From an uncultured Sphingomonadales bacterium (GTDB taxonomy: Bacteria; Pseudomonadota; Alphaproteobacteria; Sphingomonadales; Sphingomonadaceae), in the NCBI GenBank assembly GCA_903839675.1, contig CAIMDB010000034.1:99830-163829 (forward strand): 64,000 nt of DNA. Reading direction: 5' to 3'. How positions within the stretch are numbered: the first letter of the stretch is position 1; each line of letters begins with the position of its first letter. The notes below the pieces were generated by a model. The model worked only from the letters and a program-made list of their open reading frames with translations, had not been told where the DNA came from and did no database searches. Made by a program: the position numbers and the translations under genes. Shown piece after piece: positions 1-9,765 of the stretch.

Positions 1-434
1 TTAAGGAGCGGGAATCGAGGTCTGCCAACCGCGACGTGCGCATTGCCTTTGCCCGCCCGCAACGCGGATCCACGCGTGTTATGGGCGACAAAGGCGGGCT
101 TATGCGCGTGTTTGACAATCTCATCGATAATGCGGTGTCATTTTCACCATCGGGCGGCGTCGTGCGGATCTCAGCCACGCGATCAGGTGACGCCGTCATT
201 GCAACCGTGGAGGATGCAGGCCCCGGCGTGCCGGAACATGCGCGCGACCAGATTTTTGAGCGTTTCCATAGCCTGCGTCCCGAGGGGGAAGCGTTTGGCA
301 AGCACTCCGGACTAGGTCTGGCCATCGCACGCACCATCATATCTGGCCATGACGGCAGCCTCATCTTGCGCGATCGGGCAGATGCGCAGCAGGGCGCCGT
401 CTTTGTCGTCACGCTTGCGGCTGCAACGCAATGA
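1..434 (+). CDS. Sensor histidine kinase C-terminal ATPase domain (ChvG-like), 5' truncated by window edge
   Basis: HATPase motifs in the ORF: DNLIDNAVSFSPSGG, VEDAGPGVP, GLGLAIARTII; located directly upstream of hprK as in many alphaproteobacteria. Confidence 0.8.
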   Translation, partial: KERESRSANRDVRIAFARPQRGSTRVMGDKGGLMRVFDNLIDNAVSFSPSGGVVRISATRSGDAVIATVEDAGPGVPEHARDQIFERFHSLRPEGEAFGKHSGLGLAIARTIISGHDGSLILRDRADAQQGAVFVVTLAAATQ

Positions 435-856
435 GCGGCACCCGACATATCCATGCGACCTGCGTCGCAACAGACGCAGGAGGGGTGCTCCTCCTTGGCC
501 CCTCAGGTAGTGGCAAGTCAGACCTCGCTTTGCGCCTGATTGACCGGGGTGCAAAGCTCGTAAGCGATGATCAGGTGGCCGTGCGCCCTGAAGGCGGAAC
601 GCTGATCGCCGCAACACCCGGACCCCTGTTCGGCAAGCTGGAAGTCCGAGGTGTCGGCATTTGCGACGTCCCGGCCCAGCGGGAAACCGTCGTTACGCTC
701 ATCGTGCGCTTAGTCGATGACGAGGATCGTCTTCCGGATGCCACGACCGAAACTCTGGAAGGAATTTCTCTTCCGCTTCTGAGGCTTGCACCCCATAGAG
801 CCTCCGCGCCGATCAAGATTGAGCTCGCGCTTTCACAAGGAGTTGGCACGACATGA
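431..856 (+). CDS. hprK: HPr kinase/phosphorylase, short alphaproteobacterial form
   Basis: Walker A GPSGSGKSDLALRLI, followed by LVSDDQV; context with rapZ, EIIA, HPr. Confidence 0.88.
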   Translation: MSGTRHIHATCVATDAGGVLLLGPSGSGKSDLALRLIDRGAKLVSDDQVAVRPEGGTLIAATPGPLFGKLEVRGVGICDVPAQRETVVTLIVRLVDDEDRLPDATTETLEGISLPLLRLAPHRASAPIKIELALSQGVGTT

Positions 857-1758
857 AGCAGAGACGTCCGGACCGCATTCTGCTTGTGACGGGCATGTCG
901 GGCGCCGGCAAATCGACTGTACTCAACACGCTTGAGGACATGGGCTGGGAAGTCGTGGACAACCTCCCCTTCCAACTGCTCGACCGTCTGCTCGCCACAG
1001 AGGCACCTGCCGGCATATCAAATGAACGCCCGCTCGCCCTTGGCATTGACAGCCGCACGCGCGGATTTGGCGCACAAGCCATCATCGATCGCGTCAAATC
1101 CATGAATGAGCGCCGCGAAAACAACATTTCCGTACTTTTTATGGACTGTTCCGGTGCCGAACTGGAACGCCGTTATTCCGAGACGCGCAGGCGCCATCCG
1201 CTCGCACTTGATCGCCCCGCTGCCGACGGCATTGCGCGGGAACGCGAATTGGTGGCGCCCTTGCGGCAATGGGCGGCCCATGTCGTCGACACAACGTCCA
1301 GCACGACCAACGATCTGAAGCAGGAAATCCGCACCCGGTTCAGCGACTGGGGCAATGCAGGGATGAGCCTTGCCATATTGTCCTTCGGCTTTTCGCGAGG
1401 CTTGCCGCGTAATGCCGACCTCGTTTTTGACATGCGGTTTCTGCAGAACCCCTATTGGGTGGAAGACTTGCGACACTTGACCGGACGCGATGCGCTGGTC
1501 AGCGATTATGTCCGATCCGACCCGGCTTATGAGGATGCGGTGTCGCGCATTGAAGGGCTGCTGCTGACGCTGCTGCCCCGATACAAGGCCGAAGGAAAGG
1601 CCTATGTCACAATTGCTTTTGGGTGTACGGGCGGCCGCCACCGGTCTGTGCATGTCGCAGAACGAGTCGCGGCCCACTTGGCGAGCGCAGGCTTTGCTCC
1701 TACGCTTTCCCACCGCGACGTGGGGGACGGAACGGAAGAACCGGTCACACGGGTATAA
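853..1758 (+). CDS. rapZ: RNase adapter protein RapZ (P-loop nucleotide-binding)
   Basis: GMSGAGKSTVLNTLEDMGWEVVDNLP; C-terminal FGCTGGRHRSVHVAE. Confidence 0.93.
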   Translation: MKQRRPDRILLVTGMSGAGKSTVLNTLEDMGWEVVDNLPFQLLDRLLATEAPAGISNERPLALGIDSRTRGFGAQAIIDRVKSMNERRENNISVLFMDCSGAELERRYSETRRRHPLALDRPAADGIARERELVAPLRQWAAHVVDTTSSTTNDLKQEIRTRFSDWGNAGMSLAILSFGFSRGLPRNADLVFDMRFLQNPYWVEDLRHLTGRDALVSDYVRSDPAYEDAVSRIEGLLLTLLPRYKAEGKAYVTIAFGCTGGRHRSVHVAERVAAHLASAGFAPTLSHRDVGDGTEEPVTRV

Positions 1759-1795
1759 AGTTGTAAACGCGTAGGCGATATTGAAGACGGGGTAG

Positions 1796-2206
1796 TTGAT
1801 GATTGGTCTTGTGCTTGTAACGCATGGACGGCTCGCCACCGAGTTCGTGACGGCCATGGAACATGTGGTGGGTCCGCAAACAGCCATTGAGGCGATCTGC
1901 ATCGGCCCGGAAGATGACATGGAGGCGCGCCGCGCCGACATCGCCGCCGCCATCGCCAAAGTGGACAGCGGCAGTGGCGTGATCGTCCTGACCGATCTGT
2001 TCGGCGGCACCCCTTCCAACCTCGCTATTTCGCTAATGGATGTCGGCCGGGTTGAAGTCATTGCCGGTATCAATCTGCCCATGCTTATCCGGCTGGAAAG
2101 CGCGCGCCGCCGCATGAAAGTGGTCGAAGCGGTCGCCGCCGCGCGTGAAGCCGGTCGCAAATACATCTCCGTCGCCTCTGAAGTGCTTGGCGAACAAGCG
2201 GCATGA
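1796..2206 (+). CDS. PTS mannose-family EIIA component
   Basis: MIGLVLVTHGRLATEF and VLTDLFGGTPSN motifs. Confidence 0.9.
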   Translation: MMIGLVLVTHGRLATEFVTAMEHVVGPQTAIEAICIGPEDDMEARRADIAAAIAKVDSGSGVIVLTDLFGGTPSNLAISLMDVGRVEVIAGINLPMLIRLESARRRMKVVEAVAAAREAGRKYISVASEVLGEQAA

Positions 2207-2475
2207 ACGTCAGCCGCACCGTCCAAATCTGCAATGTGCGGGGTCTACACGCCCGGGCCAGTGCGAAATTTGTGACGATGGCGTCCGGGCAGACAGCTCA
2301 GGTTCACGTCGAAAAAGACGGATCGAGTGTTGTCGGGACATCAATCATGGGCCTGATGATGTTGGGCGCGGCGCTCGGCGATGAAATCGTCATTAGCGCA
2401 TCGGGAGACGGCGCAGAACAGGCCGTTCAGGCGCTCGCAGAGCTTGTCGAAGCCCGTTTTCACGAGGCTGAATAA
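2203..2475 (+). CDS. ptsH: HPr family phosphocarrier protein
   Basis: GLHARASAKFV active-site motif, GLMMLGAALGDEI; 4-bp overlap with EIIA. Confidence 0.9.
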   Translation: MNVSRTVQICNVRGLHARASAKFVTMASGQTAQVHVEKDGSSVVGTSIMGLMMLGAALGDEIVISASGDGAEQAVQALAELVEARFHEAE

Positions 2476-2481
2476 GCCGCA

Positions 2482-3285
2482 ATGTTCCGCGAAATTACCG
2501 GATTTTCAAACCCTCTCGTCAAGCGGGTCCGCTCGCTGCGAGACAAAAAGGGTCGCCGCGAAGAAGGTCTGTTCCTTGCTGAAGGTCTACGCATCCTCAC
2601 CGAGGCACTCGACGCAGGCCGGGCGCCCGACATGCTCTGGTTTTCATCCGAAAGCGCGCGGCATCCGCTCGTCGAAACGCTGGTGGCCGCAACTAAGGCC
2701 CATGGCGGCGAAGTGTTCGTTACGCCGCGCGACATTCTTTCCAAGATATCGGGCAAGGACAACCCGGGGGCCGTCATTGGCATTTATCCCGAACACTGGA
2801 CGCCGCTTGCAGATATTGACCGGGCGACAGCACCCATCTGGATGGTTGCGGAACGTCTGCGCGACCCTGGCAATCTTGGCACCATCCTGCGCACGGGCGA
2901 TGCCGTGGGCGCGGGCGGGTTGATCCTCATTGACGACTGCACCGACCCGTTCTCCGTCGAAGCGGTCCGTGCGAGCATGGGGGCGCTGTTCACTCAGTCC
3001 ATCAGCAAGGCCAGCTGGCCGGAATTCATCGCATGGCTGCGTCAGGGACCGGGCCAATTGGTTGGCACCAGCCTAAACACGGACAATGACTATCAGGACC
3101 CGGCCTACACACCGCCGGTATTCCTGCTCGTCGGCAATGAGTCGCAGGGCCTTCCGGACGCCTATGAGGCGGACTGCGACCTGCTCGTTAAAATGCCGAT
3201 GATGGGCAAGGCCGATAGCCTCAATGCGGCTGTGGCAACCTCGGTGATGGCCTATGAAATTTTAAACCAGTTGCGGAGGCGCTAA
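2482..3285 (+). CDS. TrmH/SpoU family RNA methyltransferase
   Basis: RDPGNLGTILRTGDAVGA, LLVGNESQGLP, NAAVATSVMAYE SPOUT motifs. Confidence 0.92.
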   Translation: MFREITGFSNPLVKRVRSLRDKKGRREEGLFLAEGLRILTEALDAGRAPDMLWFSSESARHPLVETLVAATKAHGGEVFVTPRDILSKISGKDNPGAVIGIYPEHWTPLADIDRATAPIWMVAERLRDPGNLGTILRTGDAVGAGGLILIDDCTDPFSVEAVRASMGALFTQSISKASWPEFIAWLRQGPGQLVGTSLNTDNDYQDPAYTPPVFLLVGNESQGLPDAYEADCDLLVKMPMMGKADSLNAAVATSVMAYEILNQLRRR

Positions 3286-4661
3286 GCTGGATCGTTCTCG
3301 CCAGAATTCGCCACCAGCTTCACCAGCGGTCGCGAATGACCCTCCACAATCGGCAGCGCCTCAATGGATTTAGCCCCCGTATCGATGCCGAGTTTCTCAA
3401 ATTTGTGGGCCGAACTCATCACCTGACTTTCAAGGCTGCCGACCATCTGGTTATAGGCGTTGACGGCGGTGTCGAGGTTCTTGCCGACGCGACTGACATG
3501 GCCACCCATCGTCGCCAGCCGCGAATATAGCTCGCGACCGAGTTCGGCGATTTCGCGCGCTTGGCCGGCCATCTTCTCCTGTTTCCACACAGCAGAAACC
3601 GTCCGGGCAATTGCAATCAAGTTCGTAGGTGTCGCCAATAAGACCTTGCGATCAAAAGCATAATCCCAAAGTTGACTATCCTGCTCCAAAGCTGCGGTCA
3701 GGAAATGCTCACCGGGCACGAACATAATCACGTAATCGGGTGCGTCATCAAACTGGCTCCAATAGGCCTTGGCGCCGAGCGTGTTGACGTGCGCCTTCAT
3801 GGCGGCGGCGTGTGCGGCCAAATGAATTTCCCGCTCCCGCTCATCCACAGCGCCAAACGCGTCCTGATAGGCATTGAGCGACACCTTGGCGTCGATCACG
3901 AGCGAATTGCCGCCCGGCACCCGCACAATAACATCAGGGCGCAGGCGACCACCCTCCCCATCTGACACGCTGACTTCGGTCGCAAAGTCGACATGGTCGG
4001 ATAAACCGCAGCTTTCGAGCACGTTGCGCAACTGCTGTTCACCCCAGCGACCGCGCGCTTTGGGCGCATTGCGGAGCGCATTGACCAGCTTTGCCGCCTC
4101 ACTCGACACCCGTTCGGTGCCTTTGCGCATCTCCGTGATCTGTCCCTCGAGAAGCCCAAAGGCATTGCGCCGTTCGGTTTCAACCTTGGTCACTTGCTCT
4201 TCATATTTCTGAAGACGCTCATGCACCGGCTGCAAAAGCGCCTTCAGACCCTGACCGGACGTTTCCTCGGACTGCCGGAACCGCGCCTCTGCACGTTCCA
4301 AGAACTGCTTTTGGGCCGATTCGAGGAGTTTGCCCCCCACTTCGCTGAACTGCGCCGACAGTGCCTCTTTGGCGTCCTGCAAAGAGCGCAGTTGCGCCTC
4401 ATGCGCTTCTTCGCGCGCTTTGTGCTCTGCCGTTGCCCCTGCGAGTTGGGCGTTGAGGGAATTGCGTTCGGTAAGAGCAGCTTCGAGATCGACGATCGCC
4501 GCCTTGAAGTCGGTCTCAACCCGGTCCCGTTCAGTCCGCGCGGCATCGCGCTCGGCCTGCAGCCCCGCAGTTGCGCGGCCCGCAAACAGCCAACCAACCA
4601 CGCCACCCAGAACTAGACCGAGCAGCAGAATTCCCAAATATTGCATCGAAGTTCCCGCCAT
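3282..4661 (-). CDS. rmuC: DNA recombination protein RmuC
   Basis: N-terminal TM plus coiled coil, then GRWGEQQLRNVLESCGL and RPDVIVRVPGGNSLVIDAKVSL. Confidence 0.93.
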   Translation of the reverse strand: MAGTSMQYLGILLLGLVLGGVVGWLFAGRATAGLQAERDAARTERDRVETDFKAAIVDLEAALTERNSLNAQLAGATAEHKAREEAHEAQLRSLQDAKEALSAQFSEVGGKLLESAQKQFLERAEARFRQSEETSGQGLKALLQPVHERLQKYEEQVTKVETERRNAFGLLEGQITEMRKGTERVSSEAAKLVNALRNAPKARGRWGEQQLRNVLESCGLSDHVDFATEVSVSDGEGGRLRPDVIVRVPGGNSLVIDAKVSLNAYQDAFGAVDEREREIHLAAHAAAMKAHVNTLGAKAYWSQFDDAPDYVIMFVPGEHFLTAALEQDSQLWDYAFDRKVLLATPTNLIAIARTVSAVWKQEKMAGQAREIAELGRELYSRLATMGGHVSRVGKNLDTAVNAYNQMVGSLESQVMSSAHKFEKLGIDTGAKSIEALPIVEGHSRPLVKLVANSGENDPA

Positions 4662-4740
4662 GATGTGCGGAACATAGAACGAACAATCCTACATTGGAAG
4701 CCGTTTTGAAGCCGTGCGACAAGGCGCCCTAATTTGGCGG

Positions 4741-5268
4741 TCAGGCCGCCATTTTGCGCGCCTTTGCGAGCTTCTTGAGGACAATGTCGCGCTTCAGCTT
4801 CGACAAGCGGTCGATGAAGAGGATGCCGTTCAGATGGTCCATCTCATGCTGAAGACAGGTGGCCAGCAGCCCGTCAATCTGCTCGACATGCTCTTTTCCG
4901 TCGGCATCGAGCCACTTGGCCTTGATCACCGCCGGGCGGGCAACATCGGCATATTGCTCCGGCACCGACAGGCAGCCTTCGCTGTAAACGCTCAACTCTT
5001 CGGATTCTTCAAGGATCTCAGGATTGATGAAAACCCTTGGATCCTTGATGGTTTCGCCCGTTTCCTCATCTTTGTCCTGAAGATCGATAACAAGAACACG
5101 CTTGGCGAGACCGACCTGAATGGCGGCAAGACCAATGCCCGGCGCGTCGTACATCGTCTCGAACATGTCGGCGATGAACACGCGCAGATCGTCATCCACC
5201 TTTTCAACGGGCGCAGAAATCGCCTTGAGGCGCGGATCGGGTGTTTCGATAATCGGAAGAAGTGCCAT
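4741..5268 (-). CDS. def: Peptide deformylase
   Basis: GIGLAAIQVG, EGCLSVPE, QHEMDHLNGILF motifs. Confidence 0.96.
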   Translation of the reverse strand: MALLPIIETPDPRLKAISAPVEKVDDDLRVFIADMFETMYDAPGIGLAAIQVGLAKRVLVIDLQDKDEETGETIKDPRVFINPEILEESEELSVYSEGCLSVPEQYADVARPAVIKAKWLDADGKEHVEQIDGLLATCLQHEMDHLNGILFIDRLSKLKRDIVLKKLAKARKMAA

Positions 5269-5299
5269 GTCGCTCAGTTAGGTATGGGGTTGCTGATGG

Positions 5300-5920
5300 T
5301 CAAGCCACAGGCCGACGGGCACGCAGCGCCTGCGCCAATGTGCCGTCATCAAGATAGTCGAGTTCCCCGCCAACGGGAAGGCCATGCGCCAATTGTGTGA
5401 TCCGAACCGGAGATGTTTCCAACTTTTCCGCGATGTAGTGCGCCGTTGTCTGCCCTTCCAGCGTGGCATTCATCGCCAACACAACCTCATCAATACCCCC
5501 CTCGGCAATCCGGGCGAGGAGAGGCGCGATGTTCAAATCCTCCGGCCGCACGCCCTCCAGCGCAGACAGCCGGCCACCCAGAACATGGAATTTACCGGGA
5601 AACAGGCGAGAGCGTTCCAGCGCCCAAAGGTCCGGCACGTCCTCCACCACGCAGAGCATGCGGCTGTCCCGCCGCACGTCGCGGCAAATGCCGCACGGGT
5701 CGGTCGTGTCGACATTACCGCACACGCCGCAGGTCGAAAGTTTCTCGTTCACCAGCGCGAGCGCTTCGAGCAGCGGAACCATAGCCCCTTCCCGTTTTTT
5801 TAGCAGATACAGCACGGCACGCCGCGCCGAACGCGGGCCAAGGCCGGGCAAGCGCGCCAGCGCCTGTGTCAGTCGATCTATCTCGGGCGATGCCATGATG
5901 ATGCTGATAGGGGCTTGCAA
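5300..5920 (-). CDS. recR: Recombination protein RecR
   Basis: [17 protein letters not shown]; zinc-finger [16 protein letters not shown]; Toprim [11 protein letters not shown]. Confidence 0.95.
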   Translation of the reverse strand: MQAPISIIMASPEIDRLTQALARLPGLGPRSARRAVLYLLKKREGAMVPLLEALALVNEKLSTCGVCGNVDTTDPCGICRDVRRDSRMLCVVEDVPDLWALERSRLFPGKFHVLGGRLSALEGVRPEDLNIAPLLARIAEGGIDEVVLAMNATLEGQTTAHYIAEKLETSPVRITQLAHGLPVGGELDYLDDGTLAQALRARRPVA

Positions 5921-5949
5921 TGTGCCTTGCCAAGGGCTTGGAGAAGATC

Positions 5950-6855
5950 ATGCGGATCATCTTCATGGGCACCCCCGATTTTGCGGTTCCAACGCTGAAC
6001 GCTTTGGCGGCGGCAGGGCACGACATCTGCGCCGTTTATTCCCAGCCACCACGGCGGGCCGGACGTGGCAAAACGCTTTCCCCGACGCCTGTACACAAGC
6101 GCGCGGAAGAGCTGGGCCTGGATGTGCGGACCCCTGCTTCTCTCAAGCTGCCGGAAGAGCAGTCAGCCTTTGCCGAATTGGAAGCCGATATTGCCGTGGT
6201 CGCGGCCTATGGGCTGATTCTCCCCCAGGTCATTCTAGATGCGCCGAAACTAGGCTGTGTGAATGTCCACGCCTCGCTCCTGCCCCGCTGGCGTGGGGCA
6301 GCGCCCATCCAACGCGCGATCCTTGCGGGAGACATAGAAACCGGCGTCACGATCATGCAGATGGAGGCTGGGCTAGATACCGGCCCGATGCTGGTCAAGG
6401 TGCACACCGGTATTGACGGGAAAACGGCGGGCGAACTGACGGATGAACTCGCACATTTGGGGGCGGAGCTGCTCGTGACGGTTCTGGGCTATTTGTCAGC
6501 CCATCCTCCCGTCGATCAACCGGATACAGGTGTCACCTATGCCGCGAAAATCGACAAGGCGGAAAGCCGGATCGATTTCCAGCAGGCCGCCGAAGCGGTG
6601 GAGCGCCAAATCCGCGCCTTGGCCCCAGCCCCGGGCGCATTTTTTGAGTTTGGGGATGAACGCTTCCGTATCCTCTCAACTCAAGTGCTGAACGAGACTG
6701 GACCTGCAGGCACGGTGATTGACGACCAGTTGACGATTGGCTGTGGGACAGGTGCCGTAAGGCCCTCCCTCATTCAGCGGGCAGGAAAATCCGCCATGAC
6801 GCCAGCTGAACTGCTGCGCGGTTTTGCGATTCCGCAGTGGTCTATCCTGTCGTGA
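5950..6855 (+). CDS. fmt: Methionyl-tRNA formyltransferase (start at internal [19 protein letters not shown])
   Basis: [25 protein letters not shown] motifs. Confidence 0.95.
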   Translation: MRIIFMGTPDFAVPTLNALAAAGHDICAVYSQPPRRAGRGKTLSPTPVHKRAEELGLDVRTPASLKLPEEQSAFAELEADIAVVAAYGLILPQVILDAPKLGCVNVHASLLPRWRGAAPIQRAILAGDIETGVTIMQMEAGLDTGPMLVKVHTGIDGKTAGELTDELAHLGAELLVTVLGYLSAHPPVDQPDTGVTYAAKIDKAESRIDFQQAAEAVERQIRALAPAPGAFFEFGDERFRILSTQVLNETGPAGTVIDDQLTIGCGTGAVRPSLIQRAGKSAMTPAELLRGFAIPQWSILS

Positions 6856-7595
6856 CGCGTTTTCGACTGACGGTGGAGTTTGATGGGCGGCCCTTCATGG
6901 GCTGGCAGCGGCAGGCGCACGGCTCCAGCGTGCAGGCCGCTATTGAAGACGCGGCAAAGAAAGTAACCGGGGAAGACGTTGTTGTTTACGCCGCGGGCCG
7001 AACCGATGCCGGCGTTCATGCCGAAGCCATGGTCGCGCATCTCAACATCACCAAAGAGATGACGCCTTTCCGCCTCATGGAAGCCCTGAACGCGGTGATG
7101 CGCCCACAGCCCATCTCCATTCTGGATTGCACCGTCGTTTCAGATGATTGGCATGCCCGGTTTTCCTGCACGGGGCGCCGTTATATCTACCGGATCGTGA
7201 ACCGTCGGGCGCCACTGGCGCTGGATCAGGGTCGGGCATGGCGGGTTGTGCCGTCACTGGACCATGAAGCCATGCACAATGCCGCACAAATTTTTGTCGG
7301 TACGCATGATTTCACGACCTTCCGGTCGGTCCACTGTCAGTCCGCCAGCCCCATCAAATCCATCGACCGCCTGGTCGTCCGCCGCTTTGGCGAGGAGCTT
7401 GAAGTTGAGGTCGCCGCGCGCTCTTTCCTGCACCATCAGGTCCGTTCCATGGTTGGTTGCCTTGTGCTTGTTGGAGAAGGCAAATGGTCTGCGGACGATT
7501 TGAAAGCAGCGCTCGACGCCAAAAATAGGACTGCCCTCGGCTTCAATGCGCCGCCTGACGGCCTCTATTTCGTTGAGGCAACCTATCCCAATTAA
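6837..7595 (+). CDS. truA: tRNA pseudouridine synthase A (start may be an internal GTG near 6852)
   Basis: [33 protein letters not shown] motifs. Confidence 0.94.
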   Translation: MVYPVVTRFRLTVEFDGRPFMGWQRQAHGSSVQAAIEDAAKKVTGEDVVVYAAGRTDAGVHAEAMVAHLNITKEMTPFRLMEALNAVMRPQPISILDCTVVSDDWHARFSCTGRRYIYRIVNRRAPLALDQGRAWRVVPSLDHEAMHNAAQIFVGTHDFTTFRSVHCQSASPIKSIDRLVVRRFGEELEVEVAARSFLHHQVRSMVGCLVLVGEGKWSADDLKAALDAKNRTALGFNAPPDGLYFVEATYPN

Positions 7596-7671
7596 TAGAC
7601 ACATTTATTGTCGCCATATTGAAACCATTTCGGCATAGACCGTCTCCGATTCGGCGGGAATAGTTTTGTAA

Positions 7672-7863
7672 ATGTTTATATCTCAAGATGTTCGGGCAGG
7701 ACTGTCCCGGGAAGCGCGGGTGGAGGCAATGCGTCTGCGTGATCGCCATGGGGGCAATGCGGAGACTGTCTGCGACACAGAACTCAGGCGGACACGCATG
7801 TTCAGCAAGCGCCGCCTTTTCTGGAAATCGGTTATGGACGCACTAACGCGTACGGGTGGCTGA
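7672..7863 (+). CDS. Small hypothetical protein (63 aa)
   Basis: ORF occupies the only gap between truA and the XrtA cluster with no competing ORF of substance; no recognised domain. Confidence 0.35.
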   Translation: MFISQDVRAGLSREARVEAMRLRDRHGGNAETVCDTELRRTRMFSKRRLFWKSVMDALTRTGG

Positions 7864-7869
7864 ACGCGC

Positions 7870-9762
7870 CTAGCCAAACAGGCGTTTCACCGACTTTTCA
7901 AGCATGACTAACTGCCACAAAAGTCGGCCATTGTCGGCCAGCCCGGCCTTATGGTCACGTGCCGCCTTGGCGATGATGGCGGAATCGAACCAGCCGGTTT
8001 CTGCCAATGTAGAGCTGGTCGCCAGATCAGCCGCCTCTGTTGCCAGCGGGCCTTTGAACCAAGCCGAGATTGGCGTCACAAAGCCCATTTTCTGACGATA
8101 GAGAATGTCATCGGGCAGATGACCTTCCATCGTCTTTTTGAGGAGCCACTTCCCTTCCCCACCACTCAGACGGAGCGAGACCGGCAGACGCGCTGCGAAT
8201 TCGATGAGGTTGTAGTCGAGCAGCGGCTCCCGCGCCTCTAGGCTCACATTCATGCTGGTGCGATCCACCTTGGTGAGAATGTCTCCTGGCAGCCATATCT
8301 TCATGTCGGCATATTGCGCCCGATCCAGCGCCTCACGGGCTGGCGCATTGGCCATAGCGGTGACGTAGCGATCTTCCGCCCGATGCCCGGAAAGGCTCTG
8401 GCGAAATGCACCGCTAAACAGGCCGGAGCGCTGTTCCGGCAGGGTCACACCCACCGACCGTGCATAAGCCTCTCCCCCATTTCGGGCGAGCGACTGGAAG
8501 GTCGACTTTGCGCGGAGAAAGCGCGGTGCCCAATCCGCCTTGGGATAATGACGGCCAAGCGCGCCAAAGACGCCTTGGCGCAAACCGGCCGGGATGAGCC
8601 CGCGCATCCGCTCTTCGGCATGCTGGAACTTATGACGCCGGTATCCGGCAAAGGCTTCGTCTGCGCCGTCACCGGACAAAGCCACCGTCACTGTTTCCCG
8701 CGCCAGCTGGCAGACCCGCCAGGTCGGCAGGGCCGAGGCATCGGCAAAAGGTTCGTCAAAGGCGTCGGAGAGAATGTTGATCGCCGCGAAATCATCAGAC
8801 GCAACAGTCCGCTTGCGGTGATGGGTGCCGAACCGGGCCGCCACGCGGTCCGCAAACTGGGTTTCGTCCAGCGCCCCGACATCAAAGCCGATGGAGCAAG
8901 TCTCAACAGGTTTCGCGCTGATCTCCGCCATGAAGGCAACCACGGTTGAGCTATCGACACCGCCCGAAAGAAACGCACCCAACGGCACGTCCGCCACCAT
9001 GCGCGATGCGACGGCGTCATGAAGCAAGTGGCGCAGTTCTTCTTGCAACGACCCCATAGATGCATTGGTCCGCTCGCTGAAATCCACGTCCCACCAGATG
9101 GACGGCTGCGGCAGTGGTTTGCCGCGGGACAGCATCAGGAAGCTACCTGCGGGAAGCTTCTGCACACCGGCCACGATGCAGGCATCATCGGGGACATAGC
9201 CAAACGCCATATAGTCCTCGACCGCACGGACATCGGGCTCCCGCCGGACTGCGGGATTGGCGAGTAGGCCTTTGAGTTCGGATGAAAACGCGACACTGCC
9301 ATCTGCCAACATCATATAGTGAAGCGGCTTCACGCCAAAGCGGTCACGGGCGAGGAACAACTGCTGCGTGCGTGCGTCATGGATCGCAAAGGCGAACATC
9401 CCGTTCAGCCGGGGCAAAACCTGCGGACCCCATTGCCGATAGCCGTGGAGGATGACCTCTGTGTCGCCCGATGTCGTGAAGATATGGCCGAGACGCTTCA
9501 GCTCTTCACGCAATTCCTGAAAATTGTAGATCTCGCCATTGAAGATGATCGAAAGCTGCCCGTCTGCCCCGTGCATCGGCTGTGGACTGCCCGCGACGTC
9601 GATGATCGAAAGGCGCCGATGCCCCAAGCCGACCCCCGGCGCTGTCCAGACACCCGAGCCATCCGGGCCACGATGTGCCTGTGCATCCGCCATTGCCCGC
9701 ACACGCGCTTCGGCAACCGGCTTTGCCGTCTCCAGATGAAAAAGGCCTGCGATGCCGCACAT
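7870..9762 (-). CDS. Glutamine-hydrolysing asparagine synthetase-like amidotransferase, XrtA-system associated
   Basis: MCGIAGLFHLE N-terminal Cys, HRGPDGSG, FLSGGVDSSTVVA PP-loop; beside xrtA. Confidence 0.92.
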   Translation of the reverse strand: MCGIAGLFHLETAKPVAEARVRAMADAQAHRGPDGSGVWTAPGVGLGHRRLSIIDVAGSPQPMHGADGQLSIIFNGEIYNFQELREELKRLGHIFTTSGDTEVILHGYRQWGPQVLPRLNGMFAFAIHDARTQQLFLARDRFGVKPLHYMMLADGSVAFSSELKGLLANPAVRREPDVRAVEDYMAFGYVPDDACIVAGVQKLPAGSFLMLSRGKPLPQPSIWWDVDFSERTNASMGSLQEELRHLLHDAVASRMVADVPLGAFLSGGVDSSTVVAFMAEISAKPVETCSIGFDVGALDETQFADRVAARFGTHHRKRTVASDDFAAINILSDAFDEPFADASALPTWRVCQLARETVTVALSGDGADEAFAGYRRHKFQHAEERMRGLIPAGLRQGVFGALGRHYPKADWAPRFLRAKSTFQSLARNGGEAYARSVGVTLPEQRSGLFSGAFRQSLSGHRAEDRYVTAMANAPAREALDRAQYADMKIWLPGDILTKVDRTSMNVSLEAREPLLDYNLIEFAARLPVSLRLSGGEGKWLLKKTMEGHLPDDILYRQKMGFVTPISAWFKGPLATEAADLATSSTLAETGWFDSAIIAKAARDHKAGLADNGRLLWQLVMLEKSVKRLFG

Positions 9763-9765
9763 GGT

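Noticed and set aside
1018-2226. 402-aa minus-strand ORF
   Set aside because: Antisense to rapZ and EIIA, which have clear family motifs; compositionally a GC-rich shadow ORF
7626-7645. CCATTTCGGCATA shared with the region near 45975 as a regulatory motif
   Set aside because: A 13-nt identity is expected by chance several times in a window of this size; no dyad or promoter context
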